From a virus: 28,457 bases of DNA. Position 1 is the stretch's first letter. The number at the start of each line of letters is the position of its first letter. This document shows positions 23,315-28,457 of this stretch, piece after piece. Under the pieces are notes generated by a model that was not told the origin of the DNA, made no database searches, and was given only the letters and a program-made list of their open reading frames with translations. A program made the translations under genes and the position numbers. The stretch spans positions 1 through 28,457 of the IMG/VR virus record IMGVR_UViG_3300030329_004561; one strand, 5' to 3'.

Positions 23315-24075
23315 TCTTCTTCAGACGCAAATTGTTTCCTAAGCTGCTCAGCCATGTGGCTCTTTGTCCCCATTTCGGGGTCAGAGACTTGCAACGATTG
23401 CATCGCTCTGGCTGAGTCCTGCTCAAACATGGGGATCTTGTCTTTCTCAAAGAAAAAGTGAGACCTCATTGCATACATTCTAGCAAGCGGCAGGAGGATT
23501 GTCTCTACCGCGTCTGCCGGGACGGGAGTTACCTCTGATCCTGACAGGGCCTTGATGTAGCTTGTTTCAAAAACGGCAGCCTTTCTGGCGTAAATTAGAC
23601 TGATGGTTACGTTTGTTGTTGGGGTCGGCTTGATCTCGATATACGCACCAGACGAGTCCCTTCCGGAGTCTTCGGCTGCTTCTCTGCGAGTTTTGACGAA
23701 GTAGTAACTTGGAGCGGGAACCCCGTCAGCTACGGCCTGAGCTTCAGTTTTCCCATAAAACCTTGGGAAGAATTGATTAAACTCAGACTCATCGGTGATC
23801 CTATGAAGCTCCCTGTTGTTCTCTGCCTCGATCCAAACGGGCCCAATAAGCTCGTTTGCTCCATACAGAGTGTTGAGGTTTGCCGATGATGTTCCCGCAG
23901 AATAGTATAGCGTCCCCTCCTCTTTGCGGAAATAGTCCAGAGGGCTCTGGTGCATGAGTTGCAACGCAGAATTGATGGCCGTGGTGGCATCCTCGTAAAT
24001 ATAGTCAGGAATCGTCCCAGCTCCCTCCATCCAGAGGACCCGCAACACGTTGTCTCTAAGCTCTTTAAGAGTCAT
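23311..24075 (-). CDS. Head-tail connector/adaptor-like protein
   Basis: The 254-residue protein sits two genes after the coat protein, where T7-like phages encode tail tubular protein A. The N-terminal helix pair (MTLKELRDNVLRVLW, then DATTAINSALQLMHQSPLDYF), the beta middle and the C-terminal LLPLARMYAM helix match the adaptor pattern by eye. It would sit under the portal ring and receive the tail. Its GGAGGG Shine-Dalgarno sequence lies about nine bases ahead, inside the CCCTCCGGAGGG palindrome at 24084-24097. Confidence 0.6.
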   Translation of the reverse strand: MTLKELRDNVLRVLWMEGAGTIPDYIYEDATTAINSALQLMHQSPLDYFRKEEGTLYYSAGTSSANLNTLYGANELIGPVWIEAENNRELHRITDESEFNQFFPRFYGKTEAQAVADGVPAPSYYFVKTRREAAEDSGRDSSGAYIEIKPTPTTNVTISLIYARKAAVFETSYIKALSGSEVTPVPADAVETILLPLARMYAMRSHFFFEKDKIPMFEQDSARAMQSLQVSDPEMGTKSHMAEQLRKQFASEEE

Positions 24076-24081
24076 GGCTTA

Positions 24082-24408
24082 CTACCCTCCGGAGGGTGGC
24101 AAAAGTTTTTCTGGCAGCTCTTTAGCCGCCTTTTTCTTGGCTGTCTTTTTAGCAGCCACAGGATTCAAAATAACCGGAACCACTCTCATTTTTCTTCCGT
24201 GGCAAAAGGGGATAAGAGTGGCGCAGTCTGCATTGAACTCTTCCCTGTCTTTAGCTTTAGAAAGGTCATATGTGCGCCCACCAAGGACCCAGATTTCCTC
24301 CTCCATTCCCGGCACCTTGGACCTCAAAAAGTCCCCATGCCGAGTTCCGTATTTTGCCGGGGCATACGTTCCGCGATCAGGATACTGCAATACTGCTAAA
24401 ATAGGCAT
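24082..24408 (-). CDS. Small basic-tailed head protein, unknown
   Basis: The start at ATG 24408 gives 108 residues (MPILAVLQYPDRGTYAPAK...). It has a basic RHGDFLRSK patch, two cysteines and a Lys/Ala-rich C-terminus (KKTAKKKAAKEL) that ends in PPSGG, encoded by one palindrome copy at the gene's 3' end. Family not recognised; position after the coat gene suggests a decoration or DNA-contacting head protein. The gene lies downstream of a strong terminator, so its transcripts should be fewer than those of the coat gene. Confidence 0.6.
   Translation of the reverse strand: MPILAVLQYPDRGTYAPAKYGTRHGDFLRSKVPGMEEEIWVLGGRTYDLSKAKDREEFNADCATLIPFCHGRKMRVVPVILNPVAAKKTAKKKAAKELPEKLLPPSGG
24084..24097. 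repeat. ACCCTCCGGAGGGT palindrome, copy 2
   Basis: Perfect 14-bp palindrome that contains the CCCTCCGGAGGG core. It closes the upstream gene as PPSGG plus stop and carries the GGAGGG ribosome-binding site of the adaptor gene. Confidence 0.6.
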
Positions 24409-24422
24409 ACTCAAAGTATAGC

Positions 24423-24462
24423 AAAAGGGGCCCCGGTTGCAAGAATTGCAACTCAGGGCCCC
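24423..24462 (-). terminator. Intrinsic terminator after the coat gene, built from paired TTGCAA
   Basis: On the minus strand GGGGCCC-TGAG-TTGCAA pairs with TTGCAA-CC-GGGGCCCC through a TTC loop: about 16 pairs with one bulged A and one G-T wobble. TTTT follows the stem. It lies about 42 bases past the coat stop. The inner six pairs of the stem are two facing TTGCAA copies. Confidence 0.85.
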
Positions 24463-24467
24463 CATAA

Positions 24468-24506
24468 TTGGGTTCTTGATCCCAAATCCCTGATTTCTCA
24501 GGAATT
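24468..24506 (-). other. Two small hairpins overlapping the coat stop codon
   Basis: CCTGA-GAAA-TCAGG (plus AAT/ATT on the outside, one mismatch) sits immediately at the coat stop and has a GNRA-type GAAA loop on the minus strand. A second stem TTGGG/CCCAA with an eight-base loop follows. Together with the terminator they form a compact 3' structure likely to protect coat mRNA from exonucleases; protection is inference. Confidence 0.55.
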
Positions 24507-26034
24507 AAGCAGTGGTGACTGTCGGGAACGGAACTCCAGCGTATTGCAGTGCGTGTGTCAGGATAAGGTATCCCGGCCTGCGCCCAGCAGCATCCTGCAC
24601 TGGCTCCTGCCCGAAGACAGAGGTCACGAAGATGTCCTTCACGAAGCCGCCCTCATGGGAGTCTTCGGAACGCTGGTTGCGATACTTGCCGTATGCGCGA
24701 CGAGCAGCCTGCTTACCCATGAACAGAGTGTGGCCGTAAGGCACACCGTGCTGGTTCACAAGGTAGATGCTGGCTGTTCCAGCATCGTGGGTGTTGGTGT
24801 GGATATCGCTGTCGAAAGCGGGAAAGGAGCCAAAGGCGTTGTTGGCGTCTCCCGACTCATGCTTGTCGTTCACGGTCAACAGGTTCCCGTCATTGGCGTT
24901 AACTGAGTAGAAGCCAATCTTGTTCGGGTCTGTGGCCGCATTGGGGTGGTTTACAACCGCTACATAGAACGACCCACTTCCATACAAGCTGGCCGCAAGA
25001 GACAGGGTGTCCGTTGCAAGGAACTTGAACGCGTAGAGCGGGAAGTATTTGAAGTAAGCGGGAGCCGTAAGAGCCCCAGCAGTTGCAGATCCGCCGCCAG
25101 CGATTTTGGTTGCCGCAACACCAGTGGTGGTGTTGTTGGTAAACCCATCGACGGTCGAGCATCCAAGCTCTGCCTTGGGGTTCAGCGGAGAAGCAATCGC
25201 ACCGTATCCGTCATGGTCGATGGGATTGTATTTCTTGATGATATTACCCCGGACATCGGAGTAGCCACCCGTAAACAACTGGTTGGAGTAGGCGTTTGGC
25301 CCACCCTCTTCGTGTGCATCCTTGTAATCAGCGTCCTGCTCAAGAGAGAACAGAGCGTCAGTGGTTGCAACGGAGCAGTAGCGATGAATGGCGTTACCGT
25401 TCTGATCCCGGCCCAATTTAGCAGGGCTTCCGCCAAGGCGGGAGAGCTGCGTCTGAGCGGAGACGATGCCGTCCCAATCAAGGGTGTCAGCAGTAAACAG
25501 ATCGTCCGCGCTGGCCTTGCTGTTTGCAATAATTTGGTTTGCGCCTGCGCCGTGGTGCAAGAAGCTCATAAACAGCTTCTCACTCTTGTTGCGGCCCATC
25601 CACTTGCCAAGCTCGCGGGGGATGCCTACGGCGATTTCGCCGCGCATTCCCATGAACTCTTCAGCTCGTTCGGTATAACGAACGCCGTGGCGCATGAAGT
25701 CCACGGACAGGGTTGCGGAATTGATCTTGATCGACTCGAAAGCATCACCGTCATCAAAAAGCTCGTCTCCGTGCTTGGGCTCATTGTAGAGACCAGCCAT
25801 GGTGGTGAACGTAATTTTCTGACCGCGACCTTTGGTCGTGTCGGTAACGGTTTGGATAATGCTGTCGTTGCCGCCCTCGAAAGGAGCAAAGAAGTCTGCG
25901 GTCTGTTCATAGACCTCAACTCCTTTGCGCCAAAGTTCGCGGACTGCCCCAGCGTTACCAAATGCGTTTGCGGGGTCAGCGGAAAGGGCGTTGCCGATTC
26001 CCTGACCAGTAACATTGGAAGTATGGAATGCCAT
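24505..26034 (-). CDS. Major capsid (coat) protein, N4 gp56 / P22-like family
   Basis: The 509-residue protein matches the N4 gp56-type (DUF4043) coat family by eye: RELWRKGVEVYEQTADFFAPFEG near the N-terminus (about 32-54), TTKGRGQKITF, the NEPKHGDELF loop, RHGVRYTERAEEF and GKWMGRNKSEKLFMSFLHHG, then a long beta-rich middle and a C-terminal GYLILTHALQYAGVPFP. The fold is the HK97 type; the protein forms the icosahedral shell around the scaffold encoded upstream. It is followed by a strong terminator. The start lacks a Shine-Dalgarno sequence. Confidence 0.88.
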   Translation of the reverse strand: MAFHTSNVTGQGIGNALSADPANAFGNAGAVRELWRKGVEVYEQTADFFAPFEGGNDSIIQTVTDTTKGRGQKITFTTMAGLYNEPKHGDELFDDGDAFESIKINSATLSVDFMRHGVRYTERAEEFMGMRGEIAVGIPRELGKWMGRNKSEKLFMSFLHHGAGANQIIANSKASADDLFTADTLDWDGIVSAQTQLSRLGGSPAKLGRDQNGNAIHRYCSVATTDALFSLEQDADYKDAHEEGGPNAYSNQLFTGGYSDVRGNIIKKYNPIDHDGYGAIASPLNPKAELGCSTVDGFTNNTTTGVAATKIAGGGSATAGALTAPAYFKYFPLYAFKFLATDTLSLAASLYGSGSFYVAVVNHPNAATDPNKIGFYSVNANDGNLLTVNDKHESGDANNAFGSFPAFDSDIHTNTHDAGTASIYLVNQHGVPYGHTLFMGKQAARRAYGKYRNQRSEDSHEGGFVKDIFVTSVFGQEPVQDAAGRRPGYLILTHALQYAGVPFPTVTTA

Positions 26035-26089
26035 GATTCTTGGTGGTTAATTGAATTGCGGTTTTCGGACCCGCGACAAACACAACCAA

Positions 26090-27379
26090 TCAATCAGCAA
26101 TGCCAGACCGGAAGACTTGTTCGGCTAATTCGTCAAAGTCATCAGGGTTGGATATATTCGCCACTTGATCAGCAAGTGTAGCCGCTTGTCCGGTTTGGAC
26201 GCCAGCAGTGCGTGAAGCTCCACTGGCTGCGGGTAGTTGGCCGGGCTTTTCGGTCCTTGGGGGCTGGGGCGAAGAGGGTGACTGTTGCTGAGGCGCAGCT
26301 TTTTGCTTCTGCTGGGGGGCCTCCTTGGCTGGCCCTCCCGTGTTTGGAGCTATATTCAGCTCCTTTGCTACCATTTGGGCAATCAGAAGCGGTTTATTAG
26401 CATCGAAGTAGCGATTGTCTTCAGTATCCCGCAGGGCCGCGTCGATCTCTGCTGCTCTAGCGTAAAAGTCTGAGCCTTCATTCCCGAAATCCGGGTAAAG
26501 CTCGTTTGCTTTTGCAACTGAGGAATCAAAAGCATGATCATGCTCGTTTACTGCCGCTGTCGCTTCTTGTTCTTCACGAACAGACAACAATTCAACAAGC
26601 TCTTCAGTTTCACCAAGCTGATCCATTACGTCTGCGGCCTCGTCAAGGTCGCCGTCACGGAGTGCTTGGCTATGCTTTTTGCGAAGGTCCTTTAGTTCCT
26701 GTTTGGCCTCAGCATACGTTACATCAGATATCGGGTCTTCCTCCTCTGCCTCCTCCTCTTCGGAGTATTGAGTGTCGTTTTCAACTGGCTCAATTTTGGC
26801 TGTCGGTCTCTCTTCAATACCTAACCGCTGTTTTGCAATACTAAGCGCCTGTTCAAGGTTTATAGGTGCATCAGCGGCGTCTGCGGCCTTCATTATTCGC
26901 AATGCCTCAGCATCCACTTGCTCTGTTGGACGCAATCGGAATTGGGGGATTTTGTCCCCCTCATCTACTACGTCTCCGGCTTCGTCTGGCTGACTTTGCT
27001 CTGCAACTTGCTCTTGCTCAACGGGTTGCTCTTCTCGTTGCTCTGGCTCTCCCTCCGGAGGGGCCTGCGCCTCCTCCTCATTCGTAGCCGTTTCTTCAGA
27101 ACTCTCTTCATTTGGGTCAAGTTCTTGCAAGAGGTTGGGGTTTTGCTCAATCTCAGACATTAAAGCCTCGTATTCAGCTATGTCCCCAGCTTCAGATATC
27201 CTGTCTGCCATAGACGGCGTGGCTTGTTCAGCAGCTTCCTGCTGTCCATCCACCTCGCCCGAACCCCCCAGATCGTTATTTCCGACCTCGGGTGTATCTT
27301 CTTGGATGCTTTCAGTGTCTGGGGCGTCTGCCTCCTCAACTGCTGTATTTTGTCCCGAATGGGCGTCTGCCTCACTCAT
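26090..27379 (-). CDS. Scaffolding protein (acidic, disordered, helical C-terminus)
   Basis: The ATG at 27379 gives 429 residues; an upstream start at 27430 would place extra residues across the divergent spacer. The protein is highly acidic and rich in Gln, Pro and Glu with few hydrophobics. The middle (about 215-290) is charged helix (AKQELKDLRKKHSQAL) and the C-terminus has a small helical segment ending QVFRSGIAD. This composition and place just before the coat gene fit a phage scaffold that nucleates prohead assembly and is then removed. A PPEG palindrome copy lies near residues 106-110. No Shine-Dalgarno sequence is seen. Confidence 0.8.
   Translation of the reverse strand: MSEADAHSGQNTAVEEADAPDTESIQEDTPEVGNNDLGGSGEVDGQQEAAEQATPSMADRISEAGDIAEYEALMSEIEQNPNLLQELDPNEESSEETATNEEEAQAPPEGEPEQREEQPVEQEQVAEQSQPDEAGDVVDEGDKIPQFRLRPTEQVDAEALRIMKAADAADAPINLEQALSIAKQRLGIEERPTAKIEPVENDTQYSEEEEAEEEDPISDVTYAEAKQELKDLRKKHSQALRDGDLDEAADVMDQLGETEELVELLSVREEQEATAAVNEHDHAFDSSVAKANELYPDFGNEGSDFYARAAEIDAALRDTEDNRYFDANKPLLIAQMVAKELNIAPNTGGPAKEAPQQKQKAAPQQQSPSSPQPPRTEKPGQLPAASGASRTAGVQTGQAATLADQVANISNPDDFDELAEQVFRSGIAD
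27051..27062. repeat. CCCTCCGGAGGG palindrome, copy 3
   Basis: Perfect 12-bp palindrome inside the disordered acidic segment of the scaffold gene, where it encodes PPEG-like codons on the minus strand. Identical to copies at 3765-3776 and 24085-24096. Confidence 0.6.
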
Positions 27380-27432
27380 TATCCCGGGATTTTGGGCTTT
27401 ATTTGATCCTTTGCAAGAATTAAATTGCAATT
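27380..27432. promoter_or_regulatory. Divergent spacer between scaffold gene and plus-strand genes
   Basis: Only 53 bases separate the ATG of the scaffold gene (minus) from the GTG of the next gene (plus), so any promoters must overlap each other or the coding regions. It is A/T-rich and contains two TTGCAA copies 13 bases apart. TAGACA on the minus strand (27440-27445) resembles a -35 box, but no good -10 box follows. A bidirectional control region is inferred from orientation. Confidence 0.4.
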
Positions 27433-28134
27433 GTGTCTACACCAGTAATCCCGTCATCTGATTTCACCTTCCCCAAGCTGTTCCCTCCACCCCCGGGAAT
27501 GGAGGCTGACGAGCTGGATATTGGAGAGCGATTTGCCCAAAACGCCAACACCACCAATGAAGGAATAGATAAGTTGAGGTCTCTTTTGATGTATCTAGCA
27601 ATGTTTGAAGAGGTGGAACTCGTTGATGCTAATGGGTTTAAGAGGGTTTGCTTGGTCAGGAGAACAGGGAAACAGGAAGTTTCAACGACATGCTCCTTGG
27701 GGACATTGCTCACCGACCCGTCAGATTCCGATAAGAGATATTTGCAACAGGGAACGGTAAACTATGTAGATAGCGATTTTGTTACGGCTCACACAACAAT
27801 AGGGGGAGAAAGCACCACCTTTGACCCCCACACCAGCAGCCTTTATGTGAAGCTGGAAATAACCATGGAGACCGATTCCTCTGGAGATACGACATATCTC
27901 ACTGGAAGATGGAGCGCCACAGGGCCCCCAATTCTGGAAAACGGGCCATCAACTCCTGTAGATAGCGAGTTATCCGCCTCCCAGCCTACAGGGTTCATAT
28001 ACGCCCCCTTGGGTAGCTGGTCTGAGAGCATCAACGGGGATTTGGTTTGGAACACCGAGGGGTGCGGGGCGGTCACCTTCCAGATATGCCTTCTGGACGC
28101 ATATAGAGCCACGGCACATTACTTTAGGTCCTGA
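27433..28134 (+). CDS. Unrecognised protein, start of the second plus-strand block
   Basis: I do not recognise this 233-residue protein, which starts with GTG and no Shine-Dalgarno sequence. After a Pro-rich N-terminus (FPKLFPPPPGMEADELD) it has a helical stretch near 37-60, then beta-rich sequence with many Thr and Ser (SSLYVKLEITMETDSSGDTTYLTGRW). The C-terminal third is hydrophobic-aromatic. It shares its stop codon's last base with the next ATG. The beta-rich composition suggests a virion or host-interaction protein. Confidence 0.65.
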   Translation: MSTPVIPSSDFTFPKLFPPPPGMEADELDIGERFAQNANTTNEGIDKLRSLLMYLAMFEEVELVDANGFKRVCLVRRTGKQEVSTTCSLGTLLTDPSDSDKRYLQQGTVNYVDSDFVTAHTTIGGESTTFDPHTSSLYVKLEITMETDSSGDTTYLTGRWSATGPPILENGPSTPVDSELSASQPTGFIYAPLGSWSESINGDLVWNTEGCGAVTFQICLLDAYRATAHYFRS

Positions 28135-28457
28135 TGTCTTACGAAGTATACGGGAGAGCAAGCACTGAGAAGTTCCCAGACCAGCAATGCGTGTGCTGTG
28201 CGGAGTTAGAGTGCCCTGCTCCGGAATTTCACATAGAGCAGACCAATGGCCTGTATCTTGGCTTTCAGGCCAGCCCGGCGGGGTTTGACCCCTCGATAGT
28301 CAACGCCATGCCCCCGAGCGGGTTTCGTATGCTTTGGCTGACTTATGTAAACCCAGTCTATCATAATGGGACCGTTACTACGACTCCCTCTGGGGGGGCG
28401 GCCTCTGTCCACACCAAGACAGATGTGATTGATTATGATCAATACATCTTTAGTCCG
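28134..28457 (+). CDS. Partial gene, Cys-rich N-terminus, cut by the window end
   Basis: An uninterrupted frame of 108 codons starts at ATG 28134 (TGATG junction) and runs off the window edge, so the gene is partial. The N-terminus has a Cys cluster (CVCCAELEC, about residues 19-27) that could bind metal, followed by aromatic and Thr-rich beta-like sequence (LWLTYVNPVYHNGTVTTTP). A variant of the palindromic repeat (CTCCCTCTGGGGGGG, 28383-28397) encodes PSGG. No family is recognised. Confidence 0.6.
   Translation, partial: MSYEVYGRASTEKFPDQQCVCCAELECPAPEFHIEQTNGLYLGFQASPAGFDPSIVNAMPPSGFRMLWLTYVNPVYHNGTVTTTPSGGAASVHTKTDVIDYDQYIFSP

Noticed and set aside
24946-26181. Long plus-strand open frame of about 411 codons opposite the coat gene
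   Set aside because: It is antisense to a well-supported coat protein and its translation has no domain character; it arises from codon bias of the real gene.

Overview
The window reads as part of a tailed double-stranded DNA bacteriophage genome. It has two opposed gene blocks with almost no spacer DNA and many 1-4 base ATGA/GTGA/TAATG junctions. It carries phage hallmark genes: large terminase, an N4 gp56/P22-like coat protein with an acidic scaffold in front, tail fibres, a lysis protein, DnaB-type helicase and TOPRIM primase. No rRNA, tRNA, CRISPR array, integrase or insertion sequence was seen. The late order (scaffold, coat, connector-like proteins, fibre, lysis genes, small HTH protein, TerL) resembles T7-type podoviruses, but no single-subunit RNA polymerase, DNA polymerase or portal lies here, so the window is not the whole genome. 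A lipoprotein-plus-membrane-anchor spanin candidate points to a Gram-negative host. Many starts lack a Shine-Dalgarno sequence. The host cannot be named from the sequence.

Layout. 1-509: GC-rich non-coding region full of hairpins, then two 29-base direct repeats and a promoter-like sequence. 510-9687 (+): early/replication block with an unknown 565-residue protein, a zinc protein with an SSB-type acidic tail, an HNH-type protein, a winged-helix protein, primase, PD-(D/E)XK nuclease, a possible OB-fold protein, an unknown protein, DnaB-like helicase, a LexA-type winged helix and a RusA-like protein. 9758-9793: strong two-way terminator between the convergent blocks. 27379 down to 9816 (-): virion, lysis and packaging block. 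27433-28457 (+): a divergent pair of unrecognised genes, the second cut by the window edge.

The early block supplies primosome (primase, helicase), ssDNA handling and recombination/repair nucleases. The minus block builds and fills the head, attaches connector and fibres, and lyses the cell with a membrane-anchored muramidase and a one-piece spanin. A terminator built from paired TTGCAA copies just after the coat gene probably keeps coat mRNA higher than downstream tail mRNA.

Two DNA-level signals are not explained by the genes. The palindrome TTGCAA occurs about 68 times by manual tally against about 6 expected from composition, in all reading frames and in spacers and terminators. A GC-rich palindrome family (CCCTCCGGAGGG and a 20-base variant) recurs at protein linkers and gene junctions. 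These, the predicted u-spanin, the multi-TM muramidase and a membrane-anchored PAS protein are the most unusual parts of the window.
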